This document shows, in pieces, positions 25,163 to 32,523 of a stretch of 38,384 nt of DNA (its first letter is position 1; the number at the start of each line of letters is the position of its first letter). Origin of the DNA: Frankia sp. AgKG'84/4. Its GTDB lineage: Bacteria > Actinomycetota > Actinomycetes > Frankiales > Frankiaceae. Made by a program: the position numbers and the translations under genes. Location: the NCBI RefSeq assembly GCF_023242965.2, contig NZ_JALKFU020000005.1:1-38384 (forward strand), given 5' to 3'. The notes under the pieces are model-generated. The model had not been told where the DNA came from, made no database searches, and saw nothing but the letters and a program-made list of their open reading frames with translations.

Positions 25163-26227
25163 TCACTTCAGCCGGTTACGGCTCGCGAACAGCCGCGCGA
25201 CGAGGTTGAGGACCATGATGATGATGATGAGAACCAGCGCGGCGGCCCAGGCTCGGTCCACCGCGACCTGCTGGGGCGCGCCGGCCTGCGAGTAGATGTA
25301 CAGGGGCAGGGAGCTCTGCTCACCGGAGAACGGGTTCGCGTTGATGAGGTTCGTTCCGAAGACGGTAAGCAGCACCGGGGCCGTCTCGCCGGACACCCGG
25401 GCGATCGCCAGCATGACACCGGTCACGATGCCCGGGATGGCGGTCGGCACGACGACCCGCAGGATTGTCTTCCACTTGGCGATGCCCAGCGCGTAACCGG
25501 CCTCGCGCAGCTCGTTCGGGACGAGCTTGAGCATCTCCTCCGCGGAGCGGACCACGGTCGGAATCATCAGCACGACCAGCGCCAGCGAGCCGGCGAAGCC
25601 GGAGAAGCCCTGGTGCAGGGCCAGCACCCAGAACGCGAGGATGAACAGGCCGGCGACGATCGACGGCAGGCCGGTGAGGACATCGACGAAGAAGCTGATC
25701 ACCCGGCTGACCCGGCCGCGGCCGTACTCCACCAGGTAGATCGCCACCAGCAGGCCGAACGGCACGGCGATCAGGCTCGCGATCAGGACCTGCTCGACCG
25801 TCCCGATGATCGCGTGGTAGATGCCGCCGCCGGCGTCGCGGGCGCCGATGCCGTTCATCGAGTGGGTGAGGAAGCCGAGGTCCAGCCGGCTGGCACCCTT
25901 GCTGATCACGCTGGCCAGCACGGCGACCAGCGGGATGAGCGCGAGCAGGAACGCCGTGTAGACCAGCGTCGTGGCGAAGCGGTCCCGCGCCCGGCGGGAG
26001 CCCTCGACGACGGTGGAGACAACGGTGATCGCGACCAGGAACAACACCACGGCCATCAGCAGGATCTGGATCTCGCTGTCGACCGAGGTCAGCAGGTAGA
26101 TCAGCAGGGAGACCACGACTGCGCCGGCGGCGACGGCGAACGGCGCCCAGCGCGGCAGGGTCGCGCCCCGCAGGTTCAGCCGGTCGTCGTCGGCGACGAC
26201 CGGGTCTGGCGCGGTCGCGGTGCTCAT
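25163..26227 (-). CDS. pstA: Phosphate ABC transporter permease PstA
   Basis: A 354-aa permease. After two N-terminal helices (residues about 30-90) comes the PstA core, with GIGARDAGGGIYHAIIGTVEQVL, VYLVEYG-like AIYLVEYGRG, and the DVLTGLPSIVAGLFI and YALGIAKWKTILRVVVP (EAA loop) segments. The C-terminus is LVARLFASRNRLK. It forms the phosphate channel with PstC. The ATG overlaps the pstC stop by four bases. It is longer than the roughly 290-300 aa of many PstA proteins because of the N-terminal part. Confidence 0.95.
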   Translation of the reverse strand: MSTATAPDPVVADDDRLNLRGATLPRWAPFAVAAGAVVVSLLIYLLTSVDSEIQILLMAVVLFLVAITVVSTVVEGSRRARDRFATTLVYTAFLLALIPLVAVLASVISKGASRLDLGFLTHSMNGIGARDAGGGIYHAIIGTVEQVLIASLIAVPFGLLVAIYLVEYGRGRVSRVISFFVDVLTGLPSIVAGLFILAFWVLALHQGFSGFAGSLALVVLMIPTVVRSAEEMLKLVPNELREAGYALGIAKWKTILRVVVPTAIPGIVTGVMLAIARVSGETAPVLLTVFGTNLINANPFSGEQSSLPLYIYSQAGAPQQVAVDRAWAAALVLIIIIMVLNLVARLFASRNRLK

Positions 26228-27432
26228 GCGGAGCTCCCCGAGAAGTCACGGCGGCGCGCGATGATGGCCCGCGCGATGATGTTGACGATCATGGTGACGA
26301 TGAACAGCACGAGACCGGAGGCGATGAGCGCCCCCTGGCCGATGTCGTTCGCCTCGCCCCAGCCGTTCGCCACGTTCGCGGCGATGGTGTTGCCGGCGGG
26401 CTCGAGCCAGTGCACGGAGATCTTGAACGACGCGGGCAGGACGAGGGCGACAGCGATCGTCTCACCCATCGCGCGGCCGAGGCCGAGCATCGACGCGCTG
26501 ATCACGCCGGGCTTGCCGTAGGGCAGCACCGCGGTGCGGATCATCTCCCAGCGGGTCGCGCCGAGCGCGAGCGCGGCCTCCCGGTGCGCGATCGGAACCT
26601 GCAGGAACACCTCACGTGACAGGGCTGCGACGATCGGCAGGATCATGATCGCGAGCACCACGCCAGCGACGAGGAAGGACCGTCCTACCGAGTCCCCGCC
26701 GAAAAGCGGGATCCAGCCGAGGTAGTCGTTCAGCCAGAGCTGGACGCCCTTCATGTGCGGCGCGAGCACGATCAGACCCCACAGACCGTAGACAACGCTG
26801 GGCACGGCGGCCAGCAGGTCGACGACGTAGCCGAGGATCGAGGCGAGCTGCCGGGGCGCGTACACGGTGATGAACAGCGCGATCCCCACGGCGATCGGCA
26901 CCGCGATGATCATTGCGATGGCGGCGGTGACGACGGTGCCGAACAGGGTGGCGGCCACACCGAACTTCGGCGGGGTCTCGTTGGGGAACCACTCCTCGGT
27001 CGTGAGGAAGTGCCCCGTGTTGGCACTCAGTGCGTGGGTGGCACGCAGCACCAGGAAGATCGCGATCGCGGCGATCAGAACCAGCAGCCCGATGCCCGCC
27101 GTCCGGGTGATGTTCTTGAAGACCAGGTCCGCCGTGCCGACCGCGGACCTGCCCGCTGACGCGATCGGAGGCGGCGCCGCCGTCGGCGCCATGATCGTGG
27201 CGGGCGTAGCCAGGTCGGCCGACATGGGCGTCCCGGTCGAGGCCGTGCCGTCGGTCGGCGTGGCCGTTGTCTCGTCGGTCGGCGTGACCGGCGCGGCCTT
27301 TGCCGTCTCGTCGGTCAGCGGCGTGTCCCCCGCCGACTCGGTCGTGGGCACTTCGCCCACGGGCGGGTCCGTCGCCGAAGCGGCCCCCCGCGGCTCGGCC
27401 TTCTCTGCCGAGCTGTCCGGCTCCGTCGTCAT
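26224..27432 (-). CDS. pstC: Phosphate ABC transporter permease PstC with long N-terminal extension
   Basis: A 402-aa permease. The PstC core begins near residue 100 with IGLLVLIAAIAIFLVLRATHAL. It shows FGVAATLFGTVVTAAIAMIIAVPIAV, DLLAAVPSVVYGLWGLIVL and the EAA loop (ALALGATRWEMIRTAVLPYG), ending in the GEANDIGQGALIASGL helix. Residues 1 to about 95 form an extension rich in Thr, Ala, Pro and acidic residues, predicted cytoplasmic and disordered; this is unusual for PstC. The start at 27432 is supported by AGGAGAGG just upstream, so the extension appears to be translated. Confidence 0.94.
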   Translation of the reverse strand: MTTEPDSSAEKAEPRGAASATDPPVGEVPTTESAGDTPLTDETAKAAPVTPTDETTATPTDGTASTGTPMSADLATPATIMAPTAAPPPIASAGRSAVGTADLVFKNITRTAGIGLLVLIAAIAIFLVLRATHALSANTGHFLTTEEWFPNETPPKFGVAATLFGTVVTAAIAMIIAVPIAVGIALFITVYAPRQLASILGYVVDLLAAVPSVVYGLWGLIVLAPHMKGVQLWLNDYLGWIPLFGGDSVGRSFLVAGVVLAIMILPIVAALSREVFLQVPIAHREAALALGATRWEMIRTAVLPYGKPGVISASMLGLGRAMGETIAVALVLPASFKISVHWLEPAGNTIAANVANGWGEANDIGQGALIASGLVLFIVTMIVNIIARAIIARRRDFSGSSA

Positions 27433-27526
27433 CGTCCTCTCCTTGCTACCCGAGCGGGACGGCTGATCACGGTCCCGGGTGCAGCGCGTTGCGAGCCGCG
27501 GCGCCGAGGCCGCGTTACATCGACGA

Positions 27527-27560
27527 ACCCGCGGTGGGGAGTGCACTCCCCACCGCGGGT
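27527..27560 (-). terminator. Perfect 34-nt palindrome between pstS and pstC (probable attenuator)
   Basis: Left arm ACCCGCGGTGGGGAGTG (27527-27543) is followed directly by its exact reverse complement CACTCCCCACCGCGGGT (27544-27560). It lies 17 bases after the pstS stop and about 95 before pstC. In RNA it would fold into a very stable hairpin; there is no U-tract. Partial termination or 3'-end protection here would give more PstS than PstCAB, as a binding protein requires. Confidence 0.7.
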
Positions 27561-27577
27561 ACCGAAGGTGCCGGTGA

Positions 27578-28681
27578 CTAGCTGAGCTTGGCGATCTGGG
27601 CCCGGACCGCCGTGGCGACCGAGTCCGGCAGCGGCGCGTAGCCAAGGTCGGCGATCTTGTTCTGGGCATCGGCCGAGGCGGTGTAGGTCAGGAACGACTT
27701 GACCAGCGCGGCCTGGTCCGCCGGCAGGCCGGCGGTGCAGGCGATCTCGTAGGTGACCAGGTAGACCGGGTAGGCACCCTTGGTCGCCGTGGTGTAGTCG
27801 AAGGTGAGCTTGAGGTCCGCACCCGAGGCGATCTTGGCGGTGCTCAGCCCGAGGGAGGCAGCGTCGGTGCTCGGCGCGATGTACTCGCCGGCCGCGTTCT
27901 TGACCTTGACGGTCGAGAGCCCGGCGTTCTCCGCGTAGGAGAGTTCGGCGTAGCCGATGGAGTTCTCGGTGCCCTTGACCGCGGAGGTCACGCCGTCGCT
28001 GCCCTTGGCGCCCTGGCCACCCGGGGCGGTCCAGTCGGAGCCGCCCTTGTAGGTCCAGTCAGCGGCCGCGGTGCCGATGAGGAACTTGGTGAAGTTGTCC
28101 GTCGTGCCGGAGCCGTCGGAGCGGTGCACCGTGGCGATCGTCGCGGACGGCAGCGAGGCGCCGCTGTTCTCTGCCTTGATCGCGGCGTCGTCCCACTTGG
28201 TGATCTTGCCTGAGAAGATCTTCGCCAGGGTCGTGGCGGAGAGCTGCAGGTCCTTGACGCCCGAGATGTTGTACATGAGCGTGACCGGACCGGCCGCCAT
28301 CGGCAGGTCGACCGCGACGCCGGGCGCGCAGCGCGCGTCGGCGTCGGTCTTCTGCTTGTCCTTCAGCGCCGAGTCGGAACCGGCGAACGAGACCTGCTTG
28401 CTGATGAACTGCTGACGACCGGTCGACGAGCCCGTCGACTGGTAGTTGATCGTCGAACCGGAGCAGGCGGCCTGGTACGCCTTCACCCACTCGTCGACGG
28501 CGTTCTTCTGCGCCGACGAACCCGAGCCGGTGATGGACCCCTTCGCGCACGAGATCGTGCTCGCGCTGGCCGAAGCCGAGGTGCTACCGGTGTCGTTGTT
28601 GTCGTCCGTTCCACACGCTGCCACGGTGAGCAGCGCCACCACGGCTGCCCCGACCGCGGCCTGACGCTTGCCTAGCTTCAC
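27578..28681 (-). CDS. pstS: Phosphate-binding lipoprotein PstS
   Basis: A 367-aa periplasmic-type binding protein, lipid-anchored. The GTG at 28681 starts a signal peptide with lipobox LTVAAC, followed by an Asp/Asn/Ser/Thr-rich linker. The mature protein carries GSITGSGSSAQKNAVDEWV, YQSTGSSTGRQQFISKQVSFAGSD (phosphate-binding loops) and HRSDGSGTTDNFTKFL. It captures inorganic phosphate for PstCA. GAAGGG is seven bases upstream of the start. The frame extends to 28891 but without a signal-peptide-like alternative. It is the first gene of the pst operon, with a PHO box about 85 bases upstream. Confidence 0.96.
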   Translation of the reverse strand: MKLGKRQAAVGAAVVALLTVAACGTDDNNDTGSTSASASASTISCAKGSITGSGSSAQKNAVDEWVKAYQAACSGSTINYQSTGSSTGRQQFISKQVSFAGSDSALKDKQKTDADARCAPGVAVDLPMAAGPVTLMYNISGVKDLQLSATTLAKIFSGKITKWDDAAIKAENSGASLPSATIATVHRSDGSGTTDNFTKFLIGTAAADWTYKGGSDWTAPGGQGAKGSDGVTSAVKGTENSIGYAELSYAENAGLSTVKVKNAAGEYIAPSTDAASLGLSTAKIASGADLKLTFDYTTATKGAYPVYLVTYEIACTAGLPADQAALVKSFLTYTASADAQNKIADLGYAPLPDSVATAVRAQIAKLS

Positions 28682-28765
28682 TAGCAGCCCTTCGTCCCAA
28701 CGCCGACCTCGGCGCCTGAATGTTGTCCGCCCCCCGGACGGGGTGCCGGCGAGAATCGAAGCGAT

Positions 28766-28787
28766 CTGGAGTGAACGAAGGATGAAC
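28766..28787 (-). promoter_or_regulatory. PHO box (PhoP-type direct repeat) upstream of pstS
   Basis: On the minus strand, two adjacent 11-base direct repeats read GTTCATCCTTC (28787 to 28777) and GTTCACTCCAG (28776 to 28766). They match the actinomycete PHO-box unit, whose core is GTTCACC. The position, about 85 bases before the pstS start, fits activation by a PhoR-PhoP system under phosphate limitation. The phoR/phoP genes are not in the window. Confidence 0.75.
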
Positions 28788-29593
28788 AACCGCATACGCC
28801 AACCCGTCACCAACCAGAACACATCCATGTCGGACGATTTACGGCTGGTTGACCGGCGCTGGCACCTAGGTTGTGGATCGCAGGGTGACACTTGGATGAC
28901 TTAGAGCGATCGACACCGTGACACACAACACCCCACGCTTGCCACCCACCAGTTCAGGACACCGGCCATCGCCCCGGCCTCACGACCCGACGACCAGCAC
29001 GGGCAGCCGGGCCCGGGCCGCACGCAGGGCAATGCTCGGACAAGAAGCAGACAAGTGACCGCGAAGCCACAGAAGGCGATCATTGGCTCACGGCATGCTG
29101 GACCGATTCGAAGCGATGGCGGGATCGTGTCCGGATTCCACCGCTTAGCGGTCACCGAAACACCACTCGACGGTCGGCGATGATGTCCCGCTGATTCCGA
29201 ATGTTCATCGGCGCTCCCCATGTCGCGCCCATCCCGCTGTGCCCCGCGACGCAGCGGGACGAACCGCGCCGAAGACGCCGAAGCCGCGCGCGACGCTACG
29301 CAGATGATCAGGACGTTCCGGCCGAGTTACCCGACGTCCGCTCTGCCCGGAGATCTCCACTGGCCATTAGCCGCTCACCGTGATTTGCTAGACAGCAACA
29401 TCGAAGTAGCTGAGAGTATCTGGGCAACGTCTGGTAGTCCGTCGCAGCGGATCTGCCGAGCTGGATCTCGCACAACGTGGGCAGTCGCCGCCGCCAGGTG
29501 GTCCCGCGGCTGTGCCGGAGATGCCGGCCGCCGCCGACGAGGCGGCGGGCGCCCGCCCCCGAACCTCGCACCCACGTACAGGAGGACGGCGAG
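28788..29593. other. Long intergenic region upstream of pstS
   Basis: About 800 bases with no convincing gene between the divergent pst operon and the small ORF at 29594. Open frames here lack start signals and domain-like sequence. One hairpin (CCCGCTG paired with CAGCGGG, 29233-29258) is visible, without a U-tract. The region is less G+C-rich around 28790-28920 and 29360-29430. Confidence 0.5.
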
Positions 29594-29902
29594 ATGATGA
29601 GTACCGTCGACAGCGGCGATCTCCTGCCGGAACCCCGTCCGGTCACCGGCGGGCGCCCCCCGTCCCTGGCCGAGGTGGTCACCGTCCATGACGGCCAGCG
29701 CGTCCGGCACGAGCTGATCCTGGCGCCGGGCGCCACCGCGGCCGACCTGACGACCGCCATGATCCTCGTCCCGCCCACCGCCAGCCTGGTCAGCCACCAT
29801 GGCGACGTCGATGTCGCACTCGTGTTCCGGGAGGTCCCGCGCGACGCCGAACTCGTGCCCCGCGGCGATCCGCTGCCCCGGCAGAGCGGCGGCGGCCGCT
29901 GA
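29594..29902 (+). CDS. Small protein of unknown function (102 aa)
   Basis: An excellent ribosome site (AGGAGG, eight bases before the ATG at 29594) and even, protein-like composition support a real gene. The middle part (VTVHDGQRVRHELILAPGA and LTTAMILVPPTASLVSHHGD) alternates hydrophobic and polar residues, consistent with a small beta-rich domain. There is no signal peptide and no Cys. I do not recognise a family. A second ATG directly after the first (29597) is an alternative start. It precedes proS by 95 bases on the same strand, but proS appears to have its own promoter. Confidence 0.65.
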   Translation: MMSTVDSGDLLPEPRPVTGGRPPSLAEVVTVHDGQRVRHELILAPGATAADLTTAMILVPPTASLVSHHGDVDVALVFREVPRDAELVPRGDPLPRQSGGGR

Positions 29903-29985
29903 CCGGAGCCGGCCGGGCCCGGGCCGTCCACCCGACGCGCCCCCCGGGCGGGCGGCCCGACGCGGATCCGACCGGTCCCAGGCAA

Positions 29986-29991
29986 TATCGT
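29986..29991 (+). promoter_or_regulatory. -10 element for proS (leaderless transcription)
   Basis: TATCGT lies six bases before the GTG start of proS, with no ribosome site between. Transcription would begin at or next to the start codon, giving a leaderless mRNA, which is common in actinobacteria. The -35 region is weak. Confidence 0.5.
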
Positions 29992-29997
29992 GGTCGG

Positions 29998-31404
29998 GTG
30001 GCTGTACTCACCGCTCGTGCGACCGACTTCCCGCGCTGGTATCAGGACGTGCTTGCCAAGGCAGAGCTCGCCGACAACGGCCCGGTCCGCGGGACCATGG
30101 TCATCCGACCGTACGGCTACGCGCTCTGGGAACGCATGCAGGCGGATGTCGACGCCAGGATCAAGGCGGCGGGCGCGGTCAACGCGTACTTCCCGCTGTT
30201 CATCCCGGAGAGCTACCTGCGCCGCGAGGCCGAGCACGTCGAGGGCTTCAGCCCCGAGCTCGCCGTCGTCACCATCGGCGGCGGCAAGGAGCTGGAGGAG
30301 CCGGTCGTCGTCCGGCCAACCAGCGAGACCGTCATCGGCGAGTACCTGGCCAAGTGGACCCAGAGCTACCGTGACCTGCCGCTGCTGCTCAACCAGTGGG
30401 CCAACGTGGTCCGCTGGGAGCTGCGGCCCCGGCTGTTCCTGCGCAGCAGCGAGTTCCTCTGGCAGGAGGGGCACACCGCGCACGCCGACGAGGCGGACGC
30501 CGCCGCCTACGCCCGCCGCATCGCGCACGACGTCTACCGCGACTTCCTGACCGACGTGCTGGCGATTCCCGTGTTCATCGGCGCGAAGACCCGCCGGGAA
30601 CGTTTCGCGGGCGCCACGAACACCATGACCTGCGAAGGCATGATGGGCGACGGCAAGGCCCTGCAGCTCGCCACCAGCCACGAGCTGGGGCAGAACTTCG
30701 CCCGCGCCTTCGAGATCGACTATCTCGGCGCCGACGGCGCCAAGCACCTCGCGTGGACGACCTCCTGGGGCTGCTCGACCCGCATGGTCGGCGGGCTGAT
30801 CATGGCCCACGGCGACGACAACGGCCTGCGGGTCCCGCCGCGGCTCGCGCCGACGCAGGTCGTGGTGCTGCCGGTGCGCGACGACGAGGCTGTGGTCACC
30901 GCCGCGCGGGAGATCGCCGCGACGCTCACCGCCGCCGGCGTGCGGACCCAGCTGGACGCCCGGCCGGGGCTCTCCTTCGGCCGGCGGGTCACCGACGCCG
31001 AGATCAAGGGCATTCCGGTCCGGGTCGAGATCGGGCCCCGTGACCTCGCCGCCGGCACGGTCACCCTGGTCCGCCGGGACACCTCGGTGAAGGCACCGGT
31101 CCCGCTGGCCGAGGCGGCCGGGCGCGTCCCCGCGCTGCTCGACGAGGTGCAGGCCGGACTGTACGCGCAGGCCCTCGCGCTGCGAGAGAGCCGCACCGCG
31201 GACGTCTCCACGCTGGCGGACGCCGCCGCCGCCGCGCAGGACGGCTTCGCCCGGATCCCGTGGCGCCTCGTCGGGGAGGACGGTGAGTCGCGCCTCGCCG
31301 AGGACGCGCTGACCGTGCGCTGCCTGCAGACGCCCGACGGTGCCGTCCCCGGCCCCGGCGACGACCCGGCCGAGCTGATCGGCCTGGTAGCCCGCTCCTA
31401 CTGA
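29998..31404 (+). CDS. proS: Prolyl-tRNA synthetase, archaeal/eukaryotic type (ProS type 3)
   Basis: A 468-aa class II synthetase that charges tRNA-Pro. Motif 1 region: YFPLFIPESYLRREAEHVEGF. Motif 2: RWELRPRLFLRSSEFLWQEGHTAH. Motif 3: TSWGCSTRMVGGLIMAHGDDNGL. The substrate loop TSETVIGEYLAKW is also clear, followed by an anticodon-binding domain (from about residue 280) and a C-terminal domain. It lacks the editing insertion of bacterial-type ProRS, so it belongs to the shorter archaeal-like type found in many actinobacteria. The GTG start at 29998 has a -10 element but no ribosome site upstream (leaderless). A cognate tRNA-Pro gene lies 5 kb away at 36538-36614. Confidence 0.96.
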   Translation: MAVLTARATDFPRWYQDVLAKAELADNGPVRGTMVIRPYGYALWERMQADVDARIKAAGAVNAYFPLFIPESYLRREAEHVEGFSPELAVVTIGGGKELEEPVVVRPTSETVIGEYLAKWTQSYRDLPLLLNQWANVVRWELRPRLFLRSSEFLWQEGHTAHADEADAAAYARRIAHDVYRDFLTDVLAIPVFIGAKTRRERFAGATNTMTCEGMMGDGKALQLATSHELGQNFARAFEIDYLGADGAKHLAWTTSWGCSTRMVGGLIMAHGDDNGLRVPPRLAPTQVVVLPVRDDEAVVTAAREIAATLTAAGVRTQLDARPGLSFGRRVTDAEIKGIPVRVEIGPRDLAAGTVTLVRRDTSVKAPVPLAEAAGRVPALLDEVQAGLYAQALALRESRTADVSTLADAAAAAQDGFARIPWRLVGEDGESRLAEDALTVRCLQTPDGAVPGPGDDPAELIGLVARSY

Positions 31405-31423
31405 GCCCGGCGGCGATCTATGG

Positions 31424-31453
31424 GGTCCGGGCCGGTGCAACCGGCCCGGGACC
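31424..31453 (+). terminator. Hairpin terminator after proS
   Basis: GGTCCGGGCCGGT (31424-31436) pairs with ACCGGCCCGGGACC (31440-31453), leaving a three-base loop and one bulged G. It lies 20 bases after the proS stop and upstream of the next promoter. Confidence 0.7.
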
Positions 31454-31489
31454 TGACCACCTGGCGTTAGCCAGAACGGGTTATCTGTT

Positions 31490-31518
31490 TTGCGGTCCTT
31501 CGGCTCGCTTGCTACGGT
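31490..31518 (+). promoter_or_regulatory. Candidate promoter of the ACP-GNAT/FAAL cassette
   Basis: TTGCGG (31490-31495) and TACGGT (31513-31518) are separated by 17 bases, a good fit to actinobacterial housekeeping promoters. Transcription would begin near 31525, giving a 5' leader of about 80 bases. Confidence 0.5.
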
Positions 31519-31555
31519 CACCAATGTCCCTACCTGCCCGAAGTCGTTAAGGACA

Positions 31556-31573
31556 TTTTCCCTACCGGGAAAA
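31556..31573. promoter_or_regulatory. Inverted repeat in the 5' leader (possible operator)
   Basis: TTTTCCC (31556-31562), four bases TACC, and GGGAAAA (31567-31573) form a perfect inverted repeat, unusually A+T-rich for this genome. The octamer TCCCTACC at its core also occurs at 31527-31534, 32 bases (about three helical turns) upstream. It lies downstream of the candidate promoter and 34 bases before the start codon, so it could be a repressor site. Confidence 0.4.
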
Positions 31574-31607
31574 CACCGAGCCGTTCGCGCTACGCAGAAC
31601 AGGTAAT

Positions 31608-32471
31608 ATGCTCCAACCAGACGAATTCGAGCAGCTTGTCGCCCGCAGACTTGGCCTTCCAGACGCATCGGTGGCCGCCGGCAGCCGGCTTCACGAGGAC
31701 CTCGGTCTCGATTCCTTCCGCCTTCTTGACCTCTGTCTCTTCGTGACGGATCTCGGCGCCGACCTTACCGAGCAGAACTGGCTGGAGGTCACGACCGTCG
31801 GTGAACTGTACGGCCGTTACCGGGCCGGTCGGGTGCCGGCGGGCGCGCCCGCCCGCCCGCCGGGCACCGCAGCGCTGACGGCCAGCGCGATCCCGGCTGG
31901 CGCCGGGGATCCGCCGGACGAGGCCGTGCCGCCGCCCCGCTTCGCCGGGCGGTACCTGCGGCTGATGCCGGTGCTGCCGTCCTCGACGCCCTTCCTGTAC
32001 GAGCTGGCCGTCACGCCGGACATTGGCTTCCGCTGGCGGTACCGGGGCTCGGTGCCGGCCTACCACCAGTTCGAGCAGGAACTCTGGCAGGGGGTGCTGA
32101 CCCAGTTCCTGATCGAGTCGGTCGAGGCGGCCCGGCCGGTTGGGCACGCGATCTGTTACAATCCGGAGTTCGCGCTCGGACACGCCTATATCGGCGCGGC
32201 GGTCTCGGCGGACTACACCGGCTCCGGCCTGGCGGTCGAGGCGCTCGACCTGTTCGTGCGGTACGTCTTCGACATCTGGCCGTTTCGAAAACTGTACTTT
32301 GAGGTCCCGGAGTTCAATTATCCGCAGTTCGCTGCGGCTGACCGGGCGAACTCCGCGGGCGGCTCGCTGGAACTCGAAGGGCGCCTGCGCCGCCACGACT
32401 TCTATCGCGGCCGTTACTGGGACCGACTCGTCCTCGCTGTCTACCGCGACGGTGAGAGCAGCACGGCCTGA
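31608..32471 (+). CDS. Acyl carrier protein fused to GNAT-family N-acyltransferase
   Basis: A 287-aa two-domain protein. Residues 1-75 are a carrier domain with phosphopantetheine site LGLDSFRLLDL (Ser36). A Pro/Ala/Gly-rich linker (about 78-108) follows, then a GNAT domain (about 110-285). The GNAT domain has the acyl-donor loop in IGAAVSADYTGSGLAVEAL (near 195-212) and the RimJ/RimL-like ending LEGRLRRHDFYRGRYWDRLVLAVYR. Carrier-GNAT fusion suggests that an acyl or aminoacyl group bound to the ACP is presented in cis to, or formed by, the acyltransferase. The ligase encoded 52 bases downstream is the likely loading enzyme. It has its own promoter and leader. I know of no characterised protein with exactly this two-domain arrangement. 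Domain calls are firm; function is inference. Confidence 0.85.
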   Translation: MLQPDEFEQLVARRLGLPDASVAAGSRLHEDLGLDSFRLLDLCLFVTDLGADLTEQNWLEVTTVGELYGRYRAGRVPAGAPARPPGTAALTASAIPAGAGDPPDEAVPPPRFAGRYLRLMPVLPSSTPFLYELAVTPDIGFRWRYRGSVPAYHQFEQELWQGVLTQFLIESVEAARPVGHAICYNPEFALGHAYIGAAVSADYTGSGLAVEALDLFVRYVFDIWPFRKLYFEVPEFNYPQFAAADRANSAGGSLELEGRLRRHDFYRGRYWDRLVLAVYRDGESSTA

Positions 32472-32523
32472 TCACCATCACAGAAATGGCGCCCGCGCCC
32501 CCGCCGGAGGAAAGCCGTCGACC

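Noticed and set aside
29308-31668. Very long open frame on the minus strand opposite proS and the small ORF
   Set aside because: It is a high-GC shadow of proS: no domain, Arg/Gly/Pro-rich, and it runs through the terminator and promoter regions.
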